Shown: in pieces, positions 22,631 to 35,043 of the stretch
Layout of the letters: each line of letters starts with the position of its first letter
Position numbering within the stretch: position 1 is the stretch's first letter
From: Lantana camara
Lineage: Eukaryota; Streptophyta; Magnoliopsida; Lamiales; Verbenaceae
Assembly (NCBI GenBank): GCA_037501455.1
Contig: CM074855.1
Coordinates: 51,777,001-51,841,000 of the forward strand
Direction: 5' to 3'
Length of the DNA: 64,000 bases
Position numbers and translations under genes: made by a program
The notes under the pieces: model-generated
The model's database searches: none
Told to the model about the DNA's origin: nothing
Seen by the model: the letters and a program-made list of their open reading frames with translations, nothing else

Positions 22631-25474
22631 TCGGGTTGCAAAACTCGGGTTCTCGTGTCGTGTGGATCTGTCTAGGTCGTTCGGCTTAGGAACTACGTGA
22701 CAATGTGTGCATTGCATTGATCTTGAATATGTATTGCTTTCCTTTTTGAATTACGTTGAATTATTTGTTGTATTTTACATTGGATTAGTGCCTTTCATGT
22801 TGAATACGTGCCATGAGCATGCACTAATAGAATGCATATATCCTTGAAATAAGTTATGAATTACAGGTTATGAAGATACTATTAAAACACGGCCAAGTAT
22901 CATGCTAACAACGCCTTATTGCAAGTTCTTACTGAGACGTGGAGGATAGGAATGATGCATAGGGGAAAGATATAGAGAATTCGAGAGGCGTGGTCCTCAT
23001 AGATAGAGCTAGAGTTCAAGGGATAGGAGCTGAATTGGAAGTTCGACTTAAGATATGTAACTATAGAGGGACATTTGTAAATATAGGAATTGATCGGGAA
23101 ATATTTATGACTCCGAAGATTGACATATGCAGCTCTCTTACATAAGAAGCCATAATTGGACTCAACGGGGTCATTCAAATTAAGGAATGGAGAGATAGCG
23201 AGAATTGTGAAGATTCAAGCTAAAATACGTTCAGCGGTAGTTATGCATCAAGAGTCGTAAAAATGAGAATGTCTAACTGAACCTAATGGATAGAAAAGAG
23301 GTCAAGGTCGGGAAGAAGTGAGTCTGGGAGCCCTAAATTTCAACTAAGATGGGAAAACGAGTCAGGAAGGGATTGGAAGGAGCCAAGTAGCGTGGAAAAT
23401 ACAATTTCATGGAAGGTGATAATTCTACAAGCAAGATTTGAGTTCGTTTTCCCAATCCAAGCTAAATTGTCGTGTTGTGAGGGTGAATTGGGAAACATAG
23501 AGCAACGAATGGAAACGATAAAGAAAGGCAAAGACGTTTTGGAAGGAAAGCATGCACGCAAGTGGGAGCAATTGGAAAGCAAGTTCTATTCCCAATCTAA
23601 ACTCGTAAAGGATAAACAAGGGAATCTTGATCCGGGTGACCACTCGAAGTAGGATTCGGAAACACAGTCAGGGTGATTTTTTTTTTAGAGAGTTGATGCA
23701 CAAAGATTCATGGAAAACTTGAAGACCGTGGGAAAGACGAAGCATGATTAGCAAGTCAAAGTGACCTCATGATTGGAGGAACGAGGAAAAGCTATCGAGC
23801 TAACAACTTACCACATTAGTGCAGGTTCCAAAACATTCATAGCACGTGCATCATACTTCGCATCCATTATTTATTCTTCTTTACCTATGTTCGTGCGTGC
23901 ATTTTTTTTTTTATTGATTTCGTTGCTCTAATGTGCGGTATATTTGCTTATTGTAAATGTGACACATGCATTGACATCTTTACCCGACATGCATTTTAGT
24001 GTTTACTTCGTAGGAAGTTCTTTCACCTCACTTATCAAGTATCTCTGCGACGGGGCCACATCTGAGTTAAGAGGAAAAGAGAGAGTGGTATGGCACATGA
24101 TAAGGAAGATGATTTCAGAAATGAAGAACTTCATGTAAGAGTTAGGTCGGTGGAAAGGAACTCCGAAGGAAAGTAAGACTATATTTGCTTTCAGGGTGTT
24201 GGGATTGAATAAGAATAGAGAAGGGAGTTTCGATTACCAAGAGAATTGAAAAGGAAGATGAGATGATTGCGATGAAAGAAGGATCGATGGAGTTTAAAGT
24301 GTAATGATAAAAATTTAAGGGGCAGAGCATAACCAAGAGGCAAAATTGAAACTTGAAGTGGTGGCCGAAGAAATAATTAATAGAGATAACGGAAATACAT
24401 TTAAGGAAGTCCTAATGGTGGTGGTCAGAAATGAATAAGACGACCTTAAGGGTTGATCATTAAAATGAGAGCTAAGCCACTAAATTCGGGATGAAGGTTT
24501 TTATGGGGGATAGAAAAGGTAGCTCGTTAAATTTTTTTTTCTACGTATGTAAGTCGATTTGAAGATATAGGAGTTTTGAAGGAGTTAGAGAAACTCCTAA
24601 GTTACGATGTCAAGAGAGAATTGATTCAAGTTATCATAGAAAGGGATGCCGTCAATAAAGCTTGGTACAAAGAGTTCGGAAAGAGATTTTAGAAGCAACA
24701 AACCGGCAAGGATAAACATTTAGAAGATTTAAATCAAACTTCGAGAATCATCAAGAACATCCTTTCTCCGATTAGGGAATTGTAGGAGGCGAATACCAAA
24801 TATTCCCTTAAAGGTTTAAAGGGAGTGAGGAAAATTGAACGGAAGATAGGGAAAGATTGGGTGATATGTATTAAGGTCGGGCATAAACTTTTAAAGACGC
24901 CAAGGGAAGTTATCTTCATTGGTAGGTAGGTTTTGATACGGGAAAAGGAAATAACTATGGATCCCAATTTGGGATAGATGGATTAAGGGTATTCGGGGAG
25001 GTCAAGCTCGACTAAGTAAAAAGAGTTGATTGGTTGAAAGAAGATTATCAGAAATGATGAAAGATCGGAGAAGATTGGAAGCAGGACAAGTCAGAAGGGA
25101 ATAAAGAATAAAATCCTTAGAGGATCTATCAATTGCTTCGCTGGGGTACCCTGAAGAGCTTAAAGACAAGTCGAGTACTAAACTCACTTTCGGGACAGAT
25201 CATGCAGTGGACCCCAAAACTCACAGCTCTAAATTATGCAATTACGGTGAACGATACATGAAGCATCCATGATACATACATCCAGGCAAATTTAACTTAA
25301 ATAATTTTTATATTAGGTGCTTTGGTTCCTTATTATGTCAACTTACTTGGAGTAATTGATGATCAACGTGGATGATAGCTATGACCTGCTTTGGGTGTCT
25401 TAAGTGACTTTAATTATTGTTTTGCGTTGTGTTGCTCGGGAGTATTGGAGACTTCCTTGCTTTGTTGTTGTTTG
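22631..25474 (+). other. G3 internal region, no recognisable genes
   Basis: The leader carries the branch-like CACTAAT (about 22822-22828) and acceptor CAG (22864-22866), followed closely by ATG in the position of a gag start, but no gag follows. The longest short frame (23392-23652, 86 codons) encodes a charged peptide with a run resembling coiled coil (RMETIKKGKDVLEGK). G1 has a related stretch near 3195-3300, broken by a stop. I recognise no domain and do not call it a gene. Confidence 0.6.
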
Positions 25475-25692
25475 TAAGAGACGGGGATTCTCTTATTTTT
25501 GTTCGAGAGGCGGGGTACTCACTCTACTTGCGAGAGACGGGGCTCTATCATTGTTGTTCGAGAGACGGGGTTCTCTCATTGTTGTTCAAGAGACGGGATT
25601 CTCGTTGTTGCTTTTGAGAGATGGGGTTCTCTCATTGTTGTTGAGAGATGGGGATTCTCTCCTTGATGCTTGTAAGGAACAGGGTTCCTTCA
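25475..25692 (+). repeat. Tandem stem-loop array in G3 (about 8 units)
   Basis: Repeated hairpins with GAGAGA-type arms and CGGGGT-type loops include AAGAGA/TCTCTT at the left and GAGAGA/TCTCTC in the middle. The last is AAGGAAC/GTTCCTT (about 25674-25690), which keeps pairing while departing from the GAGAGA word. Two units (near 25503 and 25530) pair poorly. The array sits about 55 bases before the polypurine tract. Confidence 0.82.
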
Positions 25693-25734
25693 CTAATTGT
25701 TTTCAGACAGATAGTGAATCCGAGGACAGATCCT

Positions 25735-25750
25735 TTTAAGGGGGAGAGGT
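25735..25750 (+). promoter_or_regulatory. G3 polypurine tract
   Basis: AAGGGGGAGAGG precedes the 3' LTR start at 25751. The pre-PPT hairpin seen in G1 and G2 is recognisable in sequence here, but its arms no longer pair well. Confidence 0.8.
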
Positions 25751-27792
25751 TGTAACGCCCCAGTTTTTAGGTAGTACAGCATGACGTTTGTGTTTACCAA
25801 ATTGCGTCATAATTATTTATACGTGTTTTATATATTTTAATTTTATTTTAAATATATTAAATGTTGATTACTTTATTTTAATGTTCTTAATATCAAATAT
25901 ATTTATATATATATATTAACGTGGTATGAGTTGTTTATTAACATATTTGCATGAACTCATGCAATCCTTTTTAATTAATAATTATGCATCCATGTATTTA
26001 TTATGCATTTCAATTTTTATATTATTTGGAAATATTATGAATTTTATTGTTACATTCCGTATGAGTGACATTTACGTGCTTCGTTTCTATTTAAATGGAT
26101 ACCGAAATTTCGTACAAATTTAATATGTTGGACTTATACGTGTCTTGTATATGAATATATGCTCGTTTCGCATTTTCGGATTAAATTGCATGTGTTTTGA
26201 GTTTATTTTAATTTTGGAATCCAAGTCGGGGGCTAACGAGCACTTAGCGCACCATTGGTTCCACATTTAATATCTTGAGCTCAGGAACTCGGAATCGAGT
26301 TCCGTCAACTTCGTTGAACTCGTATCTAAGATTCGGGTTTAATAAACTTAGCCTTATATTTTTCCAAAGTCATTTGAACCTCCGAAATCCAACCGAAAAA
26401 TGAAGCGGCGACCTAACTGACCTTGTTGCACATAAATGGCCATAACTCATTCATTTGCTGACCAAATTAACCATGGTTAGTCTCTATAGAACCCTAACTC
26501 AACCCTCTAACTTGACATAAACCCCCAAACCGAACCAATCCTTCCCACTTGCTGAAAATTGGCCAAACATCTTCTGCTTCCCAGTTTTTCCACTAGCTCA
26601 AGCCCTACCAAGAGATTCAAGCTCAAATCTTCTTCCAAACCTCCATTAATCCACAAGTTAAGCTTAGATATGTTATGTACATTCAATATTAGTCATTTTC
26701 ATTCATTCATCCCTAATTTTGATCATTATTTCATGGATATATGGCTGCCTTGAGTAGATCTTTAGGTTTTGAGCATTTTGGTTGATCTTTTTCAATTCTT
26801 GAGGTTTTTGTATGATTCGAAGCATGAAAATGATTGTTTTGATCTCCTCTTTACATTTATGCTGATGTATTAGCTGTTAGTTGAGGTATTTATGAGCCAC
26901 CATTAATGAGTTGTTGAAGCTTTGGCATGAAATGATCACCATACACCCCACTTCACGTCTTGTTGATTTGAGAGCATGGTTGCACGTTGGTTTGGAGTTA
27001 TTTTGCTGCATACTTGTGATTAATTGATGGCTGAAAGTGTTGGGAAGGTTGTGCCTTAGTTGTGCTCTGTTTTGTTGTTGCTCTGTTTTTCTGCTGCGTA
27101 CTTTAAACACGGGCGTGTCAACTTTTTCTTTTTCAGCATGACACGGGGGTGCACGACTGTCTGGTCTTGCTGTACCGAGACACGGGGGTGTCCCGGTTTG
27201 CTTTATAATGGTGACACGGGCGTGTCACCTTCTGAACTTCATGCATATTGTTGTTGCATGATGTTGTACGTGCATGTGTTATACATATATATGTACATTA
27301 TAATATAATATATGTAGGTATTTTTAATTATATATTTATATATGTTTATTAAATAATAAATATTATTTGATTTAATTGAATGTGTTTAATTGTTTATGTT
27401 CTAATTGTAAATGTGATTTAATACGTGCTACGGTCCTATTTGAGTTCTTTGATTAATTGGATTGAAAATGTGGAATTATAAATCTGAATGAAAGTGAACG
27501 AATGAATGAATGACTTGATTATATGATTTAAATTCCTTAATAGTGCACATGAACATTTTCATGACATAATCTCATCTTTTAACATTCATATCATGATCTT
27601 TGCATTGCCGAGCGTGTTATATGGTCATATTGAGTCTCACTTAACCTTTATTGCGCAGATTTTGATTCCGTTGGAGACGAGGCCGGTTTGTGAGGCTCGT
27701 GTATTCTCCTTTTTGCCGTTTAAGGTGGGTTTCTCTTCTAATTAGATAAATGAGCCTATATACCTTCAATATGAAAAGCTTTCGACCAAAAA

Positions 27793-27845
<53 letters not shown>

Positions 27846-28868
27846 TCGTTTTAAAGAGTAAATGTTTTCAACGTAAAGCCTTATTTTATGAATCCTACCT
27901 AATGTTTTGGCGAGAAAAGAATGAATGAATGCACTGAATGGGGCCCAGGGACTTGGTGTGAGTGGTGACCCGAGGAGGCAAGGGCTGACGGTGATCCCTC
28001 ATACTAGTCCCACTAATGAACGGCATAACCGGACCTCGTTAGGAGTTAGCGAGGAATGGACGCTGAGTGTCATCTGGGGAGTCATGTTCCCCTTTTGGTC
28101 AATGAATGGGTGGATGGGTCTTGCAAACCCGCCACCAACCCGGAGGAAGAAGGTGTAAATGTTATTGAATGCGCACGAAAGAATGATATGCATGAAAAGA
28201 AAGAATGAATGAATGTTAATGAATTACACGAGGTGTTGGTTGGAGATAATGCATGCCCACTCGCCGGGCCACTAATGACCTAATGTAAATGAATCATTAT
28301 AATCCCTTTTGATGATTTCTATTCACCCACTTGGGAAATTCTTTAAAAACCTCACTTGGGATTATAGCTTGCATGTGATTGTTAAATACCGTCGTATATT
28401 ATATTTATGCCCTGTTTTATACCCACCAGTCCCTTTTGGACTGAACCCGTTTGGCTTTCAGTTGTGTTGTGCAGGTATCAAGGGAGATAGGCGGGATTTC
28501 GAGTCATAGGTCTTGCATTCGCTTTTAGCCCTTGTATTTTGGTCTTACACTCACATATTTCACTTTTGATCATTGTATATGAACTTTATTGGAGCGTACT
28601 TGTTTTGAGCCTTGATGGCATTTGCGGGTGTATATGACTTAAAGTTGGAACTGTGATGCTCATTGCATATATACATGATGTATGTTCGTTTAGTGCTTCC
28701 GCAAATGTATTTACTCGGCTTTTATGGTTTTAAGGGTTAGCCCGCCTAGCATAGCGTGTGTGTGTGTGTCCCCGTTCGCCGGGACTTAACTCGGGTATGG
28801 ATCGTCAATTTCATATTCGGGTCGGGTCTTGGTGCGGGGGATGTGGTACCTTGCGCTCGTGTGCTACA
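25751..28868 (+). repeat. G3 3' LTR (3118 bp)
   Basis: It matches 19501-22609 with scattered substitutions. It ends TGCTACA and is followed by the TSD ATTTC. Palindrome copies lie at about 27107-27228, including the perfect GTGACACG/CGTGTCAC pair. Confidence 0.92.
27796..27842. repeat. (AT)n microsatellite
   Basis: About 23 AT dinucleotides. The equivalent tract in the G3 5' LTR (about 21570-21586) is much shorter, so it expanded after insertion. Confidence 0.95.
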
Positions 28869-28873
28869 ATTTC

Positions 28874-31096
28874 GATTTATGTCCCAACTTGCCATTCATG
28901 AATTATGTGGTTTATGAATGTATGCCTATGCTGGTTTCTCGTTTTTAAGTTCGTTTGATATGGTTCTTAAACCGTTTTATTTGTTAAGGCACTTGAGGGC
29001 CTAACTCGTTTTAGCGTACGTTGGGTTCTGGAAGCCGTAACTTGAGCTCGAGAACTTGGATTTGAATTCTGAAAGAGGCGTTGGACTTGTAACAAAGATT
29101 GGAAGCTAAACCTAACCTTGTATTTTTCTAAGCCCGTTTGAACCTCCAAATTTTTTCCAAACCAAGCATCACGTGCGTAACTGGCACCTTTTACGGTTTT
29201 GGACATAACTTCTTCATTTCTTGACCAAATTACCCCATCTTTGGACCCATACACTCCTAAAAAAACAACCTATCTCTCCCTTAAGCTCTAATTCAGCTAA
29301 TTGAAGAAAAACGGAGAGAGAGCTGAAGCAACCGAGACCAAGAAGAAAGAGGGGAAAACACTATTCATCTTGCAAGATTTGAGCTCAATAATCCTCCATC
29401 TCTTCTCCAACTTGAAAGGTATGTCCATGAGCTGATTCTACAACTTCCTGTGATTCTTTGGACCCATGATTTGCTCATTTTCATCCATCTCTTCGTTTCA
29501 TTGCTTTGTATGATATCTTTTCACTCTTTTATGATGCGTATACATTAATAACATGTTATATGATATGTTATGTGCCTTGTATAAGAATTATGGGTTCATA
29601 TGACATGAAATATGCCCATTATGGCTTGCTATGACTTAGATGCTACTTGGTTGCATATCATTAGCATCGCTTGCATTCATATGCATATGTCGAGCATCTA
29701 ATTGGTGCATATTGAGTCTAAGTCGTCCCTTGTTGCTTGTTTTGTTCAGAGGTTTACCCCGAGTATGAGGCCGTCGTCTCGTAGGCGTTCTTTGCTACCT
29801 TTTGGCTCTGCTGCTTCTTGAAGGTGAGGTTTTATTTCTTTTAGTTATATCGACCTAAAACCCTATGTGTTTTGAAGTCCGCATGCAAAATATATATATA
29901 ACTATATGATAGATACGTGCATGATACGTATTTGAGGGCTTGTCTCACTTGTGAAAGATCTTGAAAACGTTTTTATATGTATATACGCTACGTTTTGCTT
30001 TGTTTTCTAAAGGCTTTTGATACGTTTTGAACTTATCATGAGATATGAGCTTGAAAGATAAGTTCCTTGAACATGTACTTGACATGATGGGCCCTGGAGA
30101 TTGTGGGACAGAGAATCCGGGTCAGCCAATGGGTCCCCAGACACACCTCTCGTTCATGATCTCCAAACGTAGGATCTACCGGAACCCACTAGGAGGTTGG
30201 TGGGGGATGGAGTCCGACAGGCTTGAGTGTCGCAAAACTCAAGTCCTACTTGCTTACACTTAGGTTAAGGGTAGGATCCACCCTTCCATCACCGGAGTTG
30301 AGATGGGATTGTTTTATTTCGAACTTGCTTGATTTGTACTTGTCTTGACATGCAGAAACTCGTACTCGCCGAGTTAGTATGTCTTGTCTTGTCTTGTCTT
30401 GAATCTATGAAACGGGAATGGATTTCCTAATTAATTAAAATTGGTTATGTTGGCCCTCGGCCTTTAAATTCTTTTATTATATATATCTTTTACCACGGAA
30501 AAAGATTTTGTGTGTAAAACCCATCCCCGGTTCATAGATTATTTATGCTCTTGTTACTTGCTTTGCTCTATACGTATACTGGGGTGTGTGTTAGCCCCAT
30601 CACCAGTCTCTAGGATTGACCCTCATTGTTTCTCTCTTCTTTCCCCTTGTTTCTTGAGTTGCAGGTGCAGGAGTGGTTCGAACTAGGATGCGGTGTGTCT
30701 TTTGAGTCTTTGGAGTCGTGTATTTTGAGTCTCATGCATTCCATTTGGGTTTATTTTATATTTTCGAGCTTTCGAACACATGTATATGAATTTGATACCT
30801 TATGGAAAGCATGTATTTTGATTCTTTTAGTCCTTAGAGGCCTGGCATGTAATTATTTTTACGTTTTGCTAATGTATTTTATGTATGTATACTTGTATCT
30901 TTGCAATCCTAATGCTTCCGATTATGGTTTGAATTTCGTTTTGCACAATCTGATATAGGGTCTAGACCATCTAGCCTAGGTTTTGTTTTGCTTATCCCCC
31001 GTTCGCTATGGCTTGATGTGTGTGCGGAGTCCTTATTTCGTTAAAGTGTCGAGCTATGGTGCGGGGGATGTGGTGCCCACCGCTCGGGGTGCTACA
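28874..31096 (+). repeat. G2 3' LTR, right part
   Basis: It continues the LTR begun at 19286 after G3 and its TSD, and ends TGCTACA at 31096. It has a donor-like AAAG/GTATGT (29419), the GTCGAGCATC block (about 29690), a donor-like GTGAGG (29824) and the other LTR landmark words. The bases that follow, GAGCA, would be the right TSD of G2; the left one is not in the window. Confidence 0.85.
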
Positions 31097-31322
31097 GAGC
31101 ACGTACCTAAATAATTTGAAATTACGGGGCGTTACTGTAATAGATAGGGCTTTTCTATTAAATACTGAACCCTTATGTGAGATATCTGTTTATTTGGCAT
31201 GAATGTTTAGAACTAGTGATTATGGAGTGGCTCCCATAATTACGTATAAGAGAGGATACACATGATCATCTCATATTAGTATCATGCTAGGACATGTTAT
31301 CTGTTAATTGCTTCTGTGATGT
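31097..31322 (+). repeat. Copia leader fragment
   Basis: From about 31136 the sequence follows the Copia B leader (about 45588-45745) base by base with moderate divergence, including GGAGTGGCTCCCA and ATCATGCTAGGACATGTTAT. The first 39 bases resemble a reversed Gypsy LTR start (GGGGCGTTAC) but are too short to assign. This is a scrap of a third Copia copy, cut on both sides. Confidence 0.7.
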
Positions 31323-32885
31323 TGTAGCACCCGCAACGATAGGCACCACATCCCTCTATAGGTTTAATCCACATATGAAATGGATAATCCAAGCATGAAC
31401 AAGACCCATAGCGAACGGGGTGACAAAAAAAAAAAAAAAAAAACCTGGCTAGGTAGAATCTAACCCCGTACCAATTAATAAAGAATATCCAAAATGCGGT
31501 GCGGAAGAAATAATGTTAAATACATGAATTCCAATAATAGCTACAAACCCAACAATTTCATAAGATAATTAAAATCCAACATGCATCCTAACAACGGGTT
31601 CAACTATGCATACGACCTGTCCCGAATCAATATTCCATAATCATAATTGACACACAGGCCCGAATAAATAAAGTGATACAATTAATTCATAACAACGTAA
31701 AATGTGACTCAAGTATACAAGTGAGACTCGAATAACACCAAGACTCGACTCCTGCCTAGCGGAGCCTGCGAGAAACTAGAAATGTGGAAAAGAGGGGTCA
31801 GTCTTTAGAGGACTGAGTGAGAAGGGGCTATACATATATATAGAAACATGCACATGCAAGTCATAGATCCCGAGCAAAGTTTTATTGGAAGTTAGTTCCC
31901 ATGAAGGGCAAGAAATAGCTTAAGCATTCTCGGACTTTACGACTGATTCATATTAAATTCATTATGTTTGCATTCCATAATAATCATTGTGGCTCGGCGA
32001 GTGAGCGTGCGTAATATACAACCCAACTTCGACCGTGTACAATAAACATGATTAAGACATTTTGAATACGTGATCATTCATTACATAATAATACATGCAA
32101 GGCTTATACATGAGACATATTCGTTTCGGTAATCCGTATCCCGACCTTCCCGCACGGTGCATAATAATAAACTTAATCGTGATCGTAATAATAATAAGTT
32201 CCAACCTTTTCCCTCCTCTGATCGGGCTTGCAGACCCGAACCAATCCATAATAGTATCAAGACGGGGGATCATGACTCCTACCCGCTCCTTCGATGGGGT
32301 AACACCATCGGCTCAAGAATAACTCACCTTCCATGCTTCTCGGTGGTGTGATAGATTCTCAATGAATACTACATGCGAAGGGGTTGCCCGACAGCCCGAT
32401 ACTGTACCGGTGTCCAACCTCACGTTTACCCAGGCCCAATAACATGAACATGATCAATGTGCATAATCTCGCCAAAATAATTAAGTCATGAGAATCATAA
32501 TACGTTCAAGTCCTTTGCAATAATTTATTCGATAAGAATTTACTTGATGACTCCACTTGAAAATGATATATATATATATATATATAGGTTTTTGGGCTAA
32601 AACTTATCACATAAATGTTGTAGGGTTTGATACGTAACTAGAAGGAAAACACCCTCACCTGGAATAGGACGAGACAAGAAACATGAGTAATACGGGTGCC
32701 TATTCGATCCGGAATTCTCCGCCCTAGAAACGAACTGTACAAGAAAAGGACCAATGTGTACTCGTGAGAAATGACTCAATATGAAACCAATTAGGATGCA
32801 CAACATTGGTATGAGGTGTTCGTGGCGAGGTATGGAATGATAGAGTACGCACATGAAAATTATAAAATGATATTGTAATTCTTCT
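31323..32885 (-). repeat. Minus-strand Gypsy LTR fragment
   Basis: It starts TGTAGCACC, the reverse complement of the usual LTR end, and carries the reversed landmark words: a GTGACAAAAA tract near 31420, an (A)n run at about 31427-31442, CTCGGCGAGTGAGC near 31990 and CCCTCACCTGG near 32650. The reversed GACTCAATATGAAACC block lies near 32770. It is most like the right half of an LTR. It stops near 32885, so the left half is missing. Confidence 0.7.
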
Positions 32886-34059
32886 GCCGTACAGATGACG
32901 TCATGAGTGTGTTTCTTGCGTTTTCAATTATTTTTTTATTTTATGCACTTATATGTTTATTTAATGTTTAATTTTTATAATTGTTGTATTTGAATTATTT
33001 GATATGCCTTGAACTTGAAATAATTGAACTATATGCTTGTTACCTTGGTATTTGCTCCATACTTGCTCGATTTTAATTTCGATTTTTGTGCCAACTTGCC
33101 ATGCATGAGATATATGTGTTATGAATATGTTATCATGCTTGTTTTCTGTTTTTTAGGTTTGTTTGATCGTGTTTTGGTTCGTTTATTTGGAGAGGAACCC
33201 AAAAGGGGCTAAAACGTTTTTATAGTAGCTTGGGTTCCGGGCGGTGTATCTTGAGCTCGGGAATTCAGATTTGAATTCCGTCATCTCCATTGGACTTTTG
33301 TTGATGATTCAGATCCAATGAAATAAGCCTTGTATTTTTCCAAGCACTTTTGAACCCCCGAAACTTTGTAGAATAGAGCCCATTTTACGAAATTGCCAGC
33401 TTTGACTTAATTAACCACCATTGACTCTATACTTGACCAAATAGAGCGAAACTTGAACCTATCTAACCATGGTTTAGTGTAGTTTCTCCTCCTTAACCCC
33501 TTCATGACTTAAGCAAGAGAGAAGGAAAAACTGGACTGAAAAGTTGAAGAAAGGAAGAAGCACCTAGGCATTATTCATCCTTCACCTTTGAGAGCTCATA
33601 AATTGACCATTTCTCCACCATTTCAAGAGGTATGTATAAGGATTTGTTCCCCTACTCCTTGTGGTTCTTTTAAGCCCTCTTTTGTGAATTTTCTTGGATA
33701 TTTGAATGAGATATGGTTCCATACATGAATAGGAAGGGTTTGGGGTCATTTTTTAATTCATGGTGTTAGCATGGCTTTGGGGCTGAATAGATGCATTATT
33801 CTTGATCATTGGAACTTCTTGAAATCAATTAGTCCATCCTAATTTATGGTAGTTGAGTATAGCATGAGATACCATTAATGCATCCATGAAAACTTAAGTT
33901 TTGGGCATGAAACTTGATCATATAGCTTCCTCTTTCTACATTCGAATTGGACAACTTTCTTGGCATGGAAATTGGGAGATTTTGCATGTTTATTGTGTCC
34001 CTTAGCTGTTGTATCCTTGATCCCCTTATTCCCTACATACAGCCATGTTCATGCACATT
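32886..34059 (+). repeat. G4 LTR fragment
   Basis: It is related to the reverse complement of 41100-42210 (G5 LTR). The first about 30 LTR bases are absent and the right half of the LTR is also absent. It contains the GAATTC-rich inverted repeat (about 33262-33282) and a donor-like AAGAG/GTATGT at 33630. It joins abruptly to gag sequence at about 34060. Confidence 0.68.
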
Positions 34060-35043
34060 TTCTTATTGCAAAGGGCCACCGCTACTACCTATCGTGCCCG
34101 CTCTTCCGGCTCCCATTGAATGTTCTTATTGCAAAGGGCCCAATCACACGGAGGCCGAGTGCCAGAAGAAGTCCAAAAATTGTTATGGTTGTGCTCAACC
34201 AGGGCATAGGGTGAATGCTTGTCCTCAAAACAAGAACCCAAGACCGGTGACTGCTATTCCTCCAAGACCACCAATTTAAGCTGGGGCTTATGCTATTGAG
34301 GGTGAGGAAGAGAATACCGAGATCGATGAAAACGCTGTGATAGAAGGTATTATACATATTCATGGCATTCCATTGCATGCATTATTTGATCCAGGAGCAA
34401 CGCATTGCTTCATTGCTTCCCAACTTGTTCCTACTCTTTCTTTGCCGGTGGTGTGTGTTGGTGATTCTTTTGTTGTAAGTTCTCCTCTCGGGGGGAGCTT
34501 GGTGATGAATCGAGTGTTCCGTGAGTGTCCGGTGAGTATCAAGGGCCAAGAGTGCTCGGTAGACTTGATCGAGATGCCCATGAAGAGATATGGGGCGATT
34601 CTGGGTATGGATTGGTTGTTTTGGCACAGAGCTATGATGGATTGCCACGCTAAGAAGGTCTCCTTAGGGTCTACAGTGTTTTCGGACCATAGATTGAAGG
34701 CTAGCCTGTTCATTTCCTTCGTGGAGGCTAATACGTTAGTTCGGGATGGTGCAACTGGCTATGTGGCTTATCTCTAGAATAAACCTAAGGACCAAGTCAA
34801 GCTGGAAGAGACGGAGATTGTGAAGGACTTTCTTGATGTTTTCCCGGAAAGTTTGGGATCTCTACCACCTGATCGGGACATCGAGTTTGTTATTGATCTC
34901 TATCCCGGGGCTGAGCCTTTCGCAAAGACTCCTTATCTGATGGCTCCAGCAGAGTTGAAGGAGCTGAAGGCGCAACTTGAGGAGCTCTTAGAATGTTGTT
35001 ACATTCGTCCGAGTACTTCTCTATGGTGTGCTCCCATCCTATT
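34060..35043 (+). pseudogene. G4 gag-protease-RT fragment
   Basis: Chromovirus polyprotein sequence runs from the gag zinc knuckles (CSYCKGPNHTEAEC and CYGCAQPGHRVNAC) through the protease ([12 protein letters not shown], near 34378-34413) to the first residues of reverse transcriptase (PSTSLWCAPILFV). In-frame stops occur at 34277-34279 and 34775-34777. The 18-base word TTCTTATTGCAAAGGGCC is present twice, at 34060-34077 and 34123-34140, at the junction with the LTR fragment. The reading frame ends where the G5 LTR begins, so RT is cut in two. It aligns closely with residues 298-600 of the intact polyprotein at 49936-54480. Confidence 0.88.

Larger units (their letters stand above)
19501..28868 (+). 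mobile_element. G3: complete non-autonomous Gypsy element (9368 bp)
   Basis: The LTRs are 19501-22609 and 25751-28868, with a primer site at 22618-22630 and a 3.1 kb internal region without recognisable gag or pol. It is flanked by the target duplication ATTTC (19496-19500 and 28869-28873), which confirms insertion into the G2 LTR. The LTRs differ at many sites and by AT-tract length, so G3 is much older than G1 or the Tekay element. It lacks enzymes and must have moved in trans. A stem-loop array occupies the end of the internal region. Confidence 0.93.
15192..31096 (+). mobile_element. G2: decayed Gypsy element, 3' LTR split by G3
   Basis: The order is a 5'-truncated LTR (15192 to about 16950), internal region with a gag pseudogene and decayed pol scraps, a pre-PPT hairpin and polypurine tract, and a 3' LTR starting at 19286. 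G3 interrupts that LTR after 19500, and it resumes at 28874 and ends TGCTACA at 31096. The LTRs match clearly around 15420-15620 and 29490-29720. The primer site is missing. Stops and deletions show it is old. Confidence 0.82.

Noticed and set aside
23392..23652. 86-codon charged frame in G3 as a gene
   Set aside because: The equivalent stretch in G1 is broken, no domain is recognised and there is no start context like that of gag. Kept only as a finding.
31097..31135. Separate minus-strand LTR start (GGGGCGTTAC)
   Set aside because: Only 39 bases with one terminal word; too short to assign to an element.
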